NCBI GenBank assembly: GCA_004321925.1
Contig: SCQH01000058.1
Span: forward strand, 1 to 42,024
Source: Nitrospirota bacterium
GTDB lineage: Bacteria > Nitrospirota > Thermodesulfovibrionia > Thermodesulfovibrionales > UBA6898
Reading direction: 5' to 3'
DNA: 42,024 bases
The notes beneath the pieces are model-generated. The model had not been told where the DNA came from. It made no database searches and saw only the letters and a list, made by a program, of their open reading frames with translations. The stretch's first letter is position 1; every line of letters starts with the position of its first letter. Of this stretch, positions 20,455-28,907 are shown in pieces. The position numbers and the translations under genes were made by a program.

Positions 20455-22917
20455 TCAGTCCCCCCCTGCTTTATGGTTTCTGATCCTCAGCGAGTTGCCG
20501 ACCACGAAGAGGGAGCTGGCCGCCATTGCCCCGGCAGCCACGATCGGGTGGAGCAGTCCGGCAACGGCCAGGGGGATGGCAAGCAGGTTATAGATGAAGG
20601 CCCAGAAGATGTTCTGCCTGATCACCGCATAGGTCCTGCGCGAAAGGCCGATGAGATAGGGCACCAGCCGCAGGTCGTTCCTGAGCAGGACGACGTCGGC
20701 GCTCTCGATGGCGATGTCGGTCCCCCGTCCCATGGCGACCCCGGCGTCGGACTGCGTCAGGGCAGGGGCGTCGTTGATGCCGTCGCCGGCCATGAGGATC
20801 CGTCTGCCTTTTTCCTGCAGCTCCCTGATGCGCTCCTTTTTTGCCTGAGGCGATGCCTCATACATGATCGTCCCGATGCCGGCCTTTGCCGCAATCGCCT
20901 CGGACGTCCTCCTGTTGTCGCCGCTCACCAGCGAAATGCCGAGGCCCATCGCCTGCAGTTCCGCCGTGATATCCGCTGCCTCGTCCCTGATGATGTCGGA
21001 GACTGCCATGACCGCGCGGAGCCTGCCTTCCCAACCGATGAAGACAACCGTCTCTCCGTCGCTTTCGAAACCCTCGAGGGTCCCTTCCAGGTCGGCGGGG
21101 AGCGGGATATGGTCGTCCGCCATCATGGCCCGGTTCCCGATCGAGACCTGCCTTTGGCCCACCATCCCGCGGATGCCCCTGCCCGGCACTGCGCAGAAGT
21201 CGGTGACCGCAAGTTCCTGCCCTGCCTGAGCCCAGGCCCCTGCCTGTAAAATGGCGTGACCTATGCTGTGTTCGGAAAGCCGCTCCAGCGCCCCGGCAAC
21301 GGCGAGGACATCGTCCCGGGTGAGGGAGGCATCAAGGATATGGAGCGTCTTGAGAAAGGGCCTGCCCTGTGTCAGCGTTCCGGTCTTGTCAAAGATCACA
21401 TCCGTTATCCCGGCCGTATTTTCGACCACATCCCCCCGCCTGACCAGTATCCCCCGCTGCGAGGCCATGCCGGTAAAGACGAGGACGGCCAGGGGGGTCG
21501 CAAGGCCGAGGCTGCAGGGGCAGGCGATGACCAGCACCGATATCCCGGTCATCAGCGCCTTAGCTGCCGGGGCGCCGGCTGCCAGATAATAGATGAGCGT
21601 GGCCAGGGCCAGCAGGAGGATGGCCGGGACAAATATGCCGACGACCCGGTCGGCCGAGGTCTGGATGGCAGGACGCGCTGACTGGGCCTCTTCGACCGCC
21701 CTGATGATCCCGGAGAGCAGCGTCTCTTCGCCGGTGCGGGTCACCTCAAAGATCAGCGTGCCGTGAAGATTGATGCTCCCGCCGATGACCGGGGAGCCTT
21801 CCTCCTTCATCACCGGTTTCGACTCCCCGGTGATGAGCGACTCGTCAACCTCTGAGCGGCCGCTGAGGACCGTCCCGTCGAGCGGGACCCTCTCCCCCGG
21901 GATGACCTCCACCCGGTCGCCCTTTTTGACCGCTTCGAGCGGTACGTTCTTTCTCTCGTATTGGCCTTCATCCCGGTCCTGTCCGGACCTGACGACCAGC
22001 CGCGCCTCCCGCGGGTTGAGCTCAAGGAGCCGGGAGATGGTTTCGGAGGCCTTTCCCTTTGCCGTCAGCTCGATATATCTCCCCAGAAGGATCAGGGTTA
22101 TGATCATCGCGGCCGTGTCGAAATAGACCTCAGCCCCCACGGCCATGGCGTAAACACTGTAGAAGAAGGCGGACCCCGCCCCGATGGTTATGAGCGAATC
22201 CATCGTGAACCTGAAATGCCTGAGGCTGCTGACAGTGTTCCGGATGAAGTCGCTGCCCGCATAAAAAAGGACCGGCACGGTCAGGACCATTGCGATGAGC
22301 TCAAGGATGACCCTGGTCGCTCTGTCCATGCCCTGGAAATAGCCGGCATAAAGGGCGATGCTGTAGATCATGAGCTGGGACGAAAGGAAGCCCGCTGTCC
22401 CGAGCTTTACCAGGGTATCGCGTATCTCGCTCTTCCTGCGCCGCACCTGGTCCGTCTCCGAGTAGGGCCTCGGGGTGTAGCCGACGGCCTGTATCCTTTC
22501 GAGGATCCGAACGATCCCTGTCTCTGCCGGGTTCCACCTGATGCGCGCCCGGTGCGTCGCATAATTGACGCGCACCTGCTCGATGCCCGGGGTGCGTGAG
22601 AGGACCTTCTCGTTGAGCCAGACGCAGGAGGCGCAGCGGATCCCTTCGATATACAGGTCGGTCTCTTTCATCTCCCCCGCATCCCGCACCTTTTCTTCGA
22701 AGGGCCGGGGATCGATCTTTGCCGTGAAGAGGGAGCGTTCGATGCCTGCTTCGTCCCAATGCCTCCTGCTGTAGAAGTCGTCCAGCCCTTCTGTATGGAT
22801 CAGCAGGTAGACGCCCCTGCAGCCTGTGCAGCAGAAGACCTTCCGGACCCCGTCGATCTCTTCGGCGACGGTGTCCCGCGGGGGGCAGGCCCCGAGGCAG
22901 TGGTCACATTGTTCCAT
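20455..22917 (-). CDS. ccoI: Copper-translocating P-type ATPase CcoI
   Basis: The 820-residue membrane ATPase supplies copper for cbb3 oxidase assembly. In order it has an N-terminal Cys-rich zinc-ribbon-like part (CDHCLGAC and CCTGC), an HMA domain with GIRCASC near residue 95, about eight membrane helices, the TGES phosphatase loop, the transport motif CPC (IACPCSLGLATP), the phosphorylation site DKTGTLTQG, and GDGINDAPAL near the end. This architecture is that of CcoI/FixI rather than of a detoxifying CopA. I chose the ATG at 22917, which overlaps the SafE-like gene by 14 bases; the frame is open further upstream to 22968 with no better start. Confidence 0.94.
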   Translation of the reverse strand: MEQCDHCLGACPPRDTVAEEIDGVRKVFCCTGCRGVYLLIHTEGLDDFYSRRHWDEAGIERSLFTAKIDPRPFEEKVRDAGEMKETDLYIEGIRCASCVWLNEKVLSRTPGIEQVRVNYATHRARIRWNPAETGIVRILERIQAVGYTPRPYSETDQVRRRKSEIRDTLVKLGTAGFLSSQLMIYSIALYAGYFQGMDRATRVILELIAMVLTVPVLFYAGSDFIRNTVSSLRHFRFTMDSLITIGAGSAFFYSVYAMAVGAEVYFDTAAMIITLILLGRYIELTAKGKASETISRLLELNPREARLVVRSGQDRDEGQYERKNVPLEAVKKGDRVEVIPGERVPLDGTVLSGRSEVDESLITGESKPVMKEEGSPVIGGSINLHGTLIFEVTRTGEETLLSGIIRAVEEAQSARPAIQTSADRVVGIFVPAILLLALATLIYYLAAGAPAAKALMTGISVLVIACPCSLGLATPLAVLVFTGMASQRGILVRRGDVVENTAGITDVIFDKTGTLTQGRPFLKTLHILDASLTRDDVLAVAGALERLSEHSIGHAILQAGAWAQAGQELAVTDFCAVPGRGIRGMVGQRQVSIGNRAMMADDHIPLPADLEGTLEGFESDGETVVFIGWEGRLRAVMAVSDIIRDEAADITAELQAMGLGISLVSGDNRRTSEAIAAKAGIGTIMYEASPQAKKERIRELQEKGRRILMAGDGINDAPALTQSDAGVAMGRGTDIAIESADVVLLRNDLRLVPYLIGLSRRTYAVIRQNIFWAFIYNLLAIPLAVAGLLHPIVAAGAMAASSLFVVGNSLRIRNHKAGGD

Positions 22918-23578
22918 ATGCCCTGACCCCCCTGATGATGAAGAGTATGCCCATGAGTATGACCGCAAGACCGCCGAGCTTATAGAGCAGTCCGCGCATC
23001 TTCAGGCTCAGGGCCGTTGCCGCGATCCCGAAGACGAGAAGGGCGGGGAGGGTGCCCAGCCCGAAGAAGAAGGCAAAGAGCCCGCCCTGCAGCAGGCCGC
23101 CGGTTGCGGCAGCGCCCATGAATATCGAGTACGAAAGCCCGCAAGGCATGAACCCCAGCAGGAGCCCCAAAGGATAATATTTCCAGATGGTGGCGCCCTC
23201 CAGGATCAGCTTCAGGCCTTTGACGAGGGTGCTGCTCTGCCCCTCCCAGGCCATCCTGCCCTTGAGGAACCCGGTGATGCCGGCGCCCATCAGGACCATG
23301 ATCAGACCGGCCAGGATCGAGACCATGTCCTGGATGCCGGCGATCCTCCCGGTCAGGTTCAGGAACGAGCCGGTCAGGCCTGCAACTGATCCGAGGACCG
23401 TATAGGTGGTGATCCTGCCGGCGTTATAGATGAACTGGGGGGCAAGCGTTGCCAGGGACAGGCTCCCGGTCCTTTCGTAGAGGATATAAGAGGTGACGAA
23501 AGGGCCGCACATACCCATGCAGTGACCGAAGCCTCCGAAGATGCCGGCAGAGAAGGCAAGGAGATACCCGGGGTCCAC
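22904..23578 (-). CDS. SafE/TauE-like membrane protein of the cbb3 cluster
   Basis: The 224-residue protein has six or so membrane helices. It has the motif GGFGHCMGMCGPF at residues 15-27 and a matching GFMPCGLSYSIFMG segment near 140-155, the pseudo-repeat of the sulfite exporter TauE/SafE superfamily. Members next to ccoI/ccoS are thought to help copper or heme delivery to the oxidase, and the Cys/Met-rich motifs are consistent with copper. It overlaps its upstream neighbour by one base and ccoI by 14 bases, so the genes are translationally coupled. Confidence 0.85.
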   Translation of the reverse strand: MDPGYLLAFSAGIFGGFGHCMGMCGPFVTSYILYERTGSLSLATLAPQFIYNAGRITTYTVLGSVAGLTGSFLNLTGRIAGIQDMVSILAGLIMVLMGAGITGFLKGRMAWEGQSSTLVKGLKLILEGATIWKYYPLGLLLGFMPCGLSYSIFMGAAATGGLLQGGLFAFFFGLGTLPALLVFGIAATALSLKMRGLLYKLGGLAVILMGILFIIRGVRAYGTM

Positions 23579-24030
23579 TATTGTGTTACCCTGAAGAAAA
23601 AAGGCGTCGTGAGGACGTCATCTGCCGACCTTCCCGGTCTCCTGACCGACACCTCGGCCTTCCAGACCTTCTTCCCGCTCGTGCATCTGACGATGACCCC
23701 TTCGCCGGTGTACAGGCCTGCCGCATCGCGCCTCAGGCTGACCCTGTTTTCTGCCATGGTCATGCCGGGCATCGAAAGGTCAACGAAAACATCGGTAGTG
23801 GCATCGGTATTTGCTTTGACATCGGAATTGGCAGCAGCTGATGCGCTGTCCTGCAGAGCTATCCTGAAAGAAAGCCTCTTCATCGTCCTGACAGGTTTCG
23901 GGCCGATATCAAGAACCACCTGCAGCTTCTGGTCTCCAAGCACCTTGCTGCATGGCCCGTCATCGATCCTGCAGTCAACGGGATGCTCAGGGGACGTGCT
24001 GCCGCAGGCAAACAGAAGCGGCAGCAGCAT
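23578..24030 (-). CDS. Lipoprotein with FixH/YtkA-like domain
   Basis: The visible start at 24030 gives 150 residues beginning MLLPLLFACG, with a lipobox ending at Cys9. The mature part has a beta-sandwich pattern with SMPGMTM and a terminal FFFRV, like FixH/YtkA and other copper-associated exported domains. In frame upstream lie the codons for IAIPRTVLLL, which would give a more typical signal peptide with an Arg. They begin at an ATA at 24060 with GGAG nine bases before it, so the true start may be a non-standard codon. It sits between a cytochrome c and the SafE-like gene in the cbb3 operon, suggesting a role in oxidase metal assembly. Confidence 0.7.
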   Translation of the reverse strand: MLLPLLFACGSTSPEHPVDCRIDDGPCSKVLGDQKLQVVLDIGPKPVRTMKRLSFRIALQDSASAAANSDVKANTDATTDVFVDLSMPGMTMAENRVSLRRDAAGLYTGEGVIVRCTSGKKVWKAEVSVRRPGRSADDVLTTPFFFRVTQ

Positions 24031-24056
24031 CAGCAGCAGGACTGTCCGTGGGATGG

Positions 24057-24410
24057 CTATTTTTCGAGGCTCCGGAGATAGGTGACGATCTTCCAGATCT
24101 TCTCGGTGCCGAGGGTCTTGTCCCAGTTCGGCATGCCGCCGGGCTGACCCTGCGCGATCGTCTTGAAGAGCTCGGTGTCGGAGTTGCCGTACTTTTTCTT
24201 CTTTACCGTGAGGTCGGGGCAGACATCGCCCTTGGCCCCTTCCCCGTGACAGCTCTTGCAGTTATAGTCATAGAGCTTCTGCCCTTCCTTGACCATCTTC
24301 GCCTTGCCTTCATAGGGGTTCTTTGTCTGATGTTCGGCCCCGAACGAGGTCCCTGAAACGCCCAGCAGCAGGCCTGCCGTCAGCATACCTGCAATAAATG
24401 TTCTCTTCAT
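24057..24410 (-). CDS. Periplasmic monoheme cytochrome c
   Basis: The 117-residue protein has a signal peptide (to about residue 24) and one class I cytochrome c domain. The heme site is CKSCH near residue 52 and the probable Met ligand is in GGMPNW near 92. A second Cys in DVCPDL is unusual. It may serve as an electron donor to the oxidase or substitute for a heme domain missing from the CcoP-derived subunits. It overlaps fixH by four bases. Confidence 0.93.
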   Translation of the reverse strand: MKRTFIAGMLTAGLLLGVSGTSFGAEHQTKNPYEGKAKMVKEGQKLYDYNCKSCHGEGAKGDVCPDLTVKKKKYGNSDTELFKTIAQGQPGGMPNWDKTLGTEKIWKIVTYLRSLEK

Positions 24411-24865
24411 TTCTTATCCTCCTCGGAAATATATATTCTCTTATCAAATGATACACTTTTTTGGTCCTTAGATACAGTTATTTTAAGGTCCCAGAGGCCA
24501 TGGACCGGAAAGGTCACCGGGGCACTGTACAGGCCGGGGGCCGCCTCGGCCGCAGTGTAGGTGCGGTCGAGCTTTACCGTATTGGGCCTGCTGACCTTTA
24601 TGCCCACTGCCGCGTCCCTCAGCAGCTGCCTGCTGCGGTCGGTGACGGTCACGGCCAGAGGGTTCTCTCCCTGCCGGAGCTTTTCGTCGGCGAGGGCAAT
24701 GTCCCAGCCGCTGGCCTCTTTTTCTTTTCTGGTCCTGTCCCAGGCCAGGCCGGCCTCATAAGGCTTCTCGGTGACGAGGCCGTCAAAGCTCCTGCTGCCG
24801 ACAATGATCGTCCCTGCGACTGCAGCGAGGACAATGGCGGTAATTATCATGAGTATGATCTTCAT
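24407..24865 (-). CDS. fixH: FixH family protein
   Basis: The 152-residue protein has one N-terminal membrane helix (ILMIITAIVLAAVAGTIIVG) and a periplasmic beta-rich domain. It has EKPYEAGLAWD near residue 35, the typical FixH/CcoH opening after the helix, and FPVHGLWDLKITV near 120. FixH (CcoH) is an assembly or stabilisation factor of cbb3 oxidases. Its ends overlap the cytochrome c and ccoG genes by four bases each. Confidence 0.8.
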   Translation of the reverse strand: MKIILMIITAIVLAAVAGTIIVGSRSFDGLVTEKPYEAGLAWDRTRKEKEASGWDIALADEKLRQGENPLAVTVTDRSRQLLRDAAVGIKVSRPNTVKLDRTYTAAEAAPGLYSAPVTFPVHGLWDLKITVSKDQKSVSFDKRIYISEEDKK

Positions 24866-26073
24866 TTCATCTCCGGGACCACGAAGGTCGTCTTTTTTGA
24901 TATGCGGCCGCCTGCTGCGGTCCCGAACGAGGCCTGCAGATCGACCGGTATGGCGGCTGTTCCAGCCGCTGTCTTTGCATCCGCAAAGATCGTCCTTTTT
25001 TTATGTTCCCCCGGACCCAGGACCATCCTCTCCGGGTTCAGCCTGAAGGGGATCGCCCCGCCGGTCAGGAGCAGCCTGACCTCCAGTTCCCGGCGGGACC
25101 TGTTCTCAAGGGTCACCGTAAAGGCGTTGACGACCCTTCCGTCAGGAGTGATGCGCGGCGGAAGGCCGGCGGTCAGAGTGACCGTCATGTCGACCGGGGA
25201 TCTGTTGACCGAAAGATAGACAAAAAAGAGAAGGAAGAGCAGGGTCACCGAAGCGACCAGAAGTACGCTCCTCCTGATCAGCGGATGCTCCTCCCCGGGC
25301 CTGCCGAAAAAATAGCCGATGAGCCCCGGCCTGCCCGCCTTCTCCTTCATGTCCCTGCATACATCGAGGCAGGCGGCGCAGCTGATGCAGGCGGGGTCCA
25401 GGCCCTTGCGGATATCGATGCCTGTCGGGCAGACCCTGACGCAGGCAGAGCAGTTCATGCATTCCTCTTTGCGGCCGGGATCGAACTGTATGGCCATGGT
25501 GCTGCTGTCAAAGAGCGTCGACTGGATCCGCGAGTAGGGACAGACCGTTGCACAGAAACGGCGGCGCACGAACGCGAGGTCTGCAAAGATCACGATGGTC
25601 AGCAGGCCCCAGGCCCAGGAGACCGCCTCAGCCGGATGCAGGGACATGACCTGTCCGAAGAATTCGGAGGGCGGGACAAAATACCAGACGAGGGTCGCCG
25701 CCACAAAGAGACTGAGGCCGAAGGTCAGCAGGTAGAAGGCCGCCCTGGACGCGACACCCGGGCGCCCGAGGCGGTCCATAAAGCCGGTGTAATCCGCAAG
25801 GACGGTCTGCGGACAGACCCAGCCGCACCAGATCCTGCCGAACAGGAGCGTCACCAGGAGTATCAGGAAGACCAGAAAAAGAAGGCCGACCAGCAGGATA
25901 AAAGATTCCTGCATCCAGAGGGTGGCGCCGAAAAAATGGAGCTGCAGGGACGGGACATCAAAGCGCAGGGCGCTCTCCCCGTTGATCTTCAGGAAGGGGA
26001 GGCCGATGAGGAGGACCGCCTGGACCGCTTCTGCCAGCCGCCTGAACGGCCGGACCCGGTCAGTCCTCATCAT
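24862..26073 (-). CDS. ccoG: CcoG (FixG/RdxA) membrane ferredoxin-like protein
   Basis: The 403-residue protein has about five membrane helices, WCGWVCPQTV near residue 85 and CATVCPYSRIQ near 170. Two [4Fe-4S] motifs follow (CMNCSACVRVCPTGIDIRKG and CISCAACLDVC near 205-240), and a C-terminal periplasmic immunoglobulin-like domain ends the protein. CcoG reduces copper for assembly of the cbb3 active site. It overlaps the end of the CcoQ-like small gene by 14 bases and the start of fixH by four. Confidence 0.95.
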   Translation of the reverse strand: MMRTDRVRPFRRLAEAVQAVLLIGLPFLKINGESALRFDVPSLQLHFFGATLWMQESFILLVGLLFLVFLILLVTLLFGRIWCGWVCPQTVLADYTGFMDRLGRPGVASRAAFYLLTFGLSLFVAATLVWYFVPPSEFFGQVMSLHPAEAVSWAWGLLTIVIFADLAFVRRRFCATVCPYSRIQSTLFDSSTMAIQFDPGRKEECMNCSACVRVCPTGIDIRKGLDPACISCAACLDVCRDMKEKAGRPGLIGYFFGRPGEEHPLIRRSVLLVASVTLLFLLFFVYLSVNRSPVDMTVTLTAGLPPRITPDGRVVNAFTVTLENRSRRELEVRLLLTGGAIPFRLNPERMVLGPGEHKKRTIFADAKTAAGTAAIPVDLQASFGTAAGGRISKKTTFVVPEMK

Positions 26074-26203
26074 CGAACATCGTGAACTTTGCTTCTTCGA
26101 CCTTATGCCGGCGTTTTTTTGAGTAGTAGAACCCGATGATCACGCCGAAGAGAACGACGAGCGCCAGCCCGAACAGAAAATATGCCATGCCCTGAATGTT
26201 CAT
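26060..26203 (-). CDS. CcoQ/FixQ-like small membrane protein
   Basis: The 47-residue protein begins MNIQGMAYFLFGLALVVLFG, has a single membrane helix, and then has YYSKKRRHKVEEAKF and an acidic end. The helix followed by a short basic stretch is the pattern of CcoQ, which stabilises the oxidase. It is positioned between the structural genes and ccoG, the normal place for ccoQ. The ribosome site is weak (GGGAAC). Identification rests on size, topology and position. Confidence 0.7.
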   Translation of the reverse strand: MNIQGMAYFLFGLALVVLFGVIIGFYYSKKRRHKVEEAKFTMFDDED

Positions 26204-26218
26204 ACGAGCTGTTCCCGG

Positions 26219-26311
26219 CTATTTCTTTTTACTCGCCTGATAGAAGAGGAACAGGGCTGCCATGGTCGGCAGCACCGTAAACGCGATCGTTGCCATGATA
26301 GATATGTCCAT
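26219..26311 (-). CDS. 30-residue single-helix membrane peptide in the cbb3 operon
   Basis: From the ATG at 26311, with AGAGGT upstream, the frame encodes MDISIMATIAFTVLPTMAAL followed by FLFYQASKKK. It is a single membrane helix with a positive C-terminal end. It lies 15 bases before the CcoQ-like gene. Very short helices of this kind occur as extra oxidase subunits, and it may be one; no family is recognised. Confidence 0.55.
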   Translation of the reverse strand: MDISIMATIAFTVLPTMAALFLFYQASKKK

Positions 26312-26368
26312 ACGTACCTCTTTTCTTTTTTTGCTGCGGGACCGGCTTTCGGCCGGTCCCGTCAGTCC

Positions 26369-26554
26369 TTATTTTTTGATCGATTCCTGGTATGCCTTTT
26401 CCTGGGTCCAGCCGCTGATAGCGGGCGAGTAGGTCACGAAATAATAGACCCCCCAGAGGATCAGGCCCCAGAACAGGACAAGCCATCCTATCGGCAGCTT
26501 GTGCGACGTCTCCTTTGCCTCGAATGCGTCAATATTATCAAGATCTTCAGCCAT
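26369..26554 (-). CDS. Stand-alone CcoP N-terminal membrane domain
   Basis: The protein has 61 residues. The sequence LPIGWLVLFWGLILWGVYYFV followed by SPAISGWTQEKAYQES is the N-terminal helix and linker of CcoP/FixP (FixP_N domain). In normal CcoP this is followed by two cytochrome c domains; here the gene stops, and a cytochrome domain is instead fused to CcoO. GGAGG precedes the ATG, and the gene starts 10 bases after the CcoO fusion gene. It probably anchors or positions the cytochrome domain in the complex. Confidence 0.86.
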   Translation of the reverse strand: MAEDLDNIDAFEAKETSHKLPIGWLVLFWGLILWGVYYFVTYSPAISGWTQEKAYQESIKK

Positions 26555-26564
26555 ATATCCTCCG

Positions 26565-27503
26565 TTATTTGCCTTTTATCGACCGTAGATACGCCACGAT
26601 CGACCAGATGTCGTCCTTGCTCAGCGAGTCCTTGAAGCCCGGCATGCCGCCCTTGCCGACACGGCCGTCCTCGGTATATCCCTCCGACGTTCCGTTGTTG
26701 GTCACCTCAAAGTAGTCGTCGTCAGGCAGATCGCCCTTCTCGTAGAAGAACTCATCGTCCACAAGGCTCGGTCCGATATCACCCTTGGCGTTTGCCCCGT
26801 GGCAGGTGGCGCAGTTCTTCGCATACAGGTCTTTGCCTTTGGCGATTGCCTGGGGATTGCCGGCAAGCGGGTTCTCAAAATGCTTCTCCTTGACGGTCGA
26901 GGCAACGGCTGCTGCAGGGGCCGCGGCCTTCTTCACCGCAGTCCCGATGACCTGCATATAGGCCACAAGCGCATCCATGCCGGTCTTGCCGGAAAGGGCG
27001 GCCATCTCCTCGGTGGTATAGGGCATGCTGAGCCCCTTCATATGGGCCTCGATACTTGCCGGGTCCAGCTTTTCGTCCTTCAAAAAGGTATAGGCCGGCA
27101 TATTCGATTCAGCGAACATGGCCTGCGGTTTATCAAAATGCTTGTAATGCCAGGCATCAGGATATTTGCCGCCGATCCTGGCCAGGTCCGGACCGGTCCT
27201 CTTTGAGCCCCAGAGGAAGGGCCGGTCATAGGCGAACTCGCCTGCCTTCGAATACTCGCCGTATCGCATGACCTCGGACTTCAGCGGCCGCACGGTCTGG
27301 GTATGACAGTTGACACAGCCCTCGCGCTGATAGATATCGCGTCCGGCCAGCTGCAGGGCGGTGAAGGGTTTAAGGTTCTCAAGCTTCGGATGCATCTCCG
27401 GCGTCAGCATGGGGTAGAACATCGTGACTGCCGTCCCGATGAGGATGACGACGGTCGCGGTGAGTGCAAATACTATCGGTTTATTATAGATCCCGCCTGC
27501 CAT
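26565..27503 (-). CDS. ccoO: CcoO fused to a CcoP-type cytochrome c domain
   Basis: The protein has 312 residues. Residues 1-190 are CcoO: an N-terminal membrane helix, REGCVNCHTQTVRPL (heme site near 62-66), RYGEYSKAGEFAYDRPFLWGS and the Met ligand region NMPAYTFL. After an Ala-rich linker (about 190-205) a second cytochrome c domain follows, with CATCH near 231 and GGMPGFKDS near 288, ending IWSIVAYLRSIKGK. That domain resembles one of the two heme domains of CcoP. The oxidase thus appears to have a diheme CcoO-P hybrid plus a separate CcoP N-terminal segment. It lies between ccoN (nine bases away) and that segment. Confidence 0.93.
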   Translation of the reverse strand: MAGGIYNKPIVFALTATVVILIGTAVTMFYPMLTPEMHPKLENLKPFTALQLAGRDIYQREGCVNCHTQTVRPLKSEVMRYGEYSKAGEFAYDRPFLWGSKRTGPDLARIGGKYPDAWHYKHFDKPQAMFAESNMPAYTFLKDEKLDPASIEAHMKGLSMPYTTEEMAALSGKTGMDALVAYMQVIGTAVKKAAAPAAAVASTVKEKHFENPLAGNPQAIAKGKDLYAKNCATCHGANAKGDIGPSLVDDEFFYEKGDLPDDDYFEVTNNGTSEGYTEDGRVGKGGMPGFKDSLSKDDIWSIVAYLRSIKGK

Positions 27504-27512
27504 GTCGCCCCC

Positions 27513-28907
27513 CTATGCCTTTGCCTCCGCAAGGGAACCCCTGCGGATGGTCATGTAGATGTTATAGATAAAGAAGAGCATGCCGACGGTGAAGATCAGC
27601 CCGCCGACCGTCCTGAGCTGCCAGAACGGATAGTTCTTCGTGAGCGTCTCGACGAAGGAATATTTCAGGCTCCCGTCGTCATTGACCGCCTTCCAGAGCG
27701 CCCCCTGCTGTATGCCGGTGATCCACATCGTGATCGAAAAGATCAGCTGGCCGATCAGGACGAGCCAGAAATGGATATTGGCGACCTTGATGCTGTAGAT
27801 CTCCGTATGATAGATCTTCGGGATGACGTAGTAGATCGAGGCCGCGGTCGTCATCGTGACCCAGCCCATCGTCCCCATATGCACATGCCCGGGGACCCAG
27901 TCGGTGTAATGGATAAGCTGGCTCACGACCCTCAGTCCCTGGGTCGGACCCTGGACCGTCTGGAGACCGTAAAAGGTGATCCCCATGATAAAGAACTTCG
28001 TCAGGTACTGCGTGTTCATCTTGTCCCAGTCGGAGCCGACGGTGTAATAGCCGTTGACCACCGAGCCCCAGGACGGCGCGATCAGGAAGATGGTAAAGAC
28101 GATGCCGAGCGTCTGTATCCAGTCCGGCAGCGGCGTATAGACCAGGTGGTGCGCCCCGGTCCAGAGATAGGCAAAGACCAGGGACCAGAACGAGATGATC
28201 GAGAGCCGGTGGCTGAAGATCGGGATGCCGGTCGACTTCGGCAGAAAATAATAGAACATCGCCAGGATCGGCGTGGTGAAGACAAAGCCGACCGCGTTAT
28301 GGCCGTACCACCATTCCACATTCGCGCTGTTCACCCCGGCAAAAAGATGATAGGACTTGAAGGGCCCGACCGGGATCGAGAGGTTATTGATGATATAGAG
28401 CACTGCCACTGCAATGACCGTCGCGATGATATACCAGAGCGAGATATACATCTGCTCTTCCTTCCGCTTGATGATCGTGCCGAAGACATTCACGGCGAAC
28501 ATCACCCAGAGGATGACGATCGCGATGTCGAGCGGCCATTCCAGTTCCGCATACTCCAGCGACTGGGTCATGCCCATAAAGAGCGTCACTGCGGCTGCCG
28601 CTATTCCGATATTAAAGAGGTAGAGCTGTATGCGGGCCAGCTTCGGAAAGAGCAGCGGCCGTTTCGTCAGCCGCATAAGGATGTAATACGAGAGGCCGAA
28701 TATGGCCCCGACGCCGAGCCCGAAGGCCAAACTGTTGGTATGGACCGTCCTGAGCCGACCGAAGGTGAAGAAGGGCGCGAAGTTGAACTCGGGCCGCCAC
28801 ATCTGGATCGATATGAGAAGCCCGATCACGATCCCGACCACACCCCAGAAGACCGAGGAGACGACAAACCCCTTGACCGTCTGATTATCATATTGATAAT
28901 CGTTCAT
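27513..28907 (-). CDS. ccoN: cbb3-type cytochrome c oxidase catalytic subunit CcoN
   Basis: The 464-residue protein has about 12 membrane helices. The expected heme and copper ligands are present: His in RTVHTNSLAFG (low-spin heme), VEWWYGHNAVGF (CuB region and cross-linked Tyr area), GAHHLVYTPLP, and the pair in DWVPGHVHMGTMGW. It is the oxygen-reducing subunit of a high-affinity terminal oxidase, indicating respiration at low oxygen or oxygen detoxification. Its start overlaps the end of the Rrf2 regulator by four bases, so regulator and oxidase are on one transcript. Confidence 0.97.
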   Translation of the reverse strand: MNDYQYDNQTVKGFVVSSVFWGVVGIVIGLLISIQMWRPEFNFAPFFTFGRLRTVHTNSLAFGLGVGAIFGLSYYILMRLTKRPLLFPKLARIQLYLFNIGIAAAAVTLFMGMTQSLEYAELEWPLDIAIVILWVMFAVNVFGTIIKRKEEQMYISLWYIIATVIAVAVLYIINNLSIPVGPFKSYHLFAGVNSANVEWWYGHNAVGFVFTTPILAMFYYFLPKSTGIPIFSHRLSIISFWSLVFAYLWTGAHHLVYTPLPDWIQTLGIVFTIFLIAPSWGSVVNGYYTVGSDWDKMNTQYLTKFFIMGITFYGLQTVQGPTQGLRVVSQLIHYTDWVPGHVHMGTMGWVTMTTAASIYYVIPKIYHTEIYSIKVANIHFWLVLIGQLIFSITMWITGIQQGALWKAVNDDGSLKYSFVETLTKNYPFWQLRTVGGLIFTVGMLFFIYNIYMTIRRGSLAEAKA

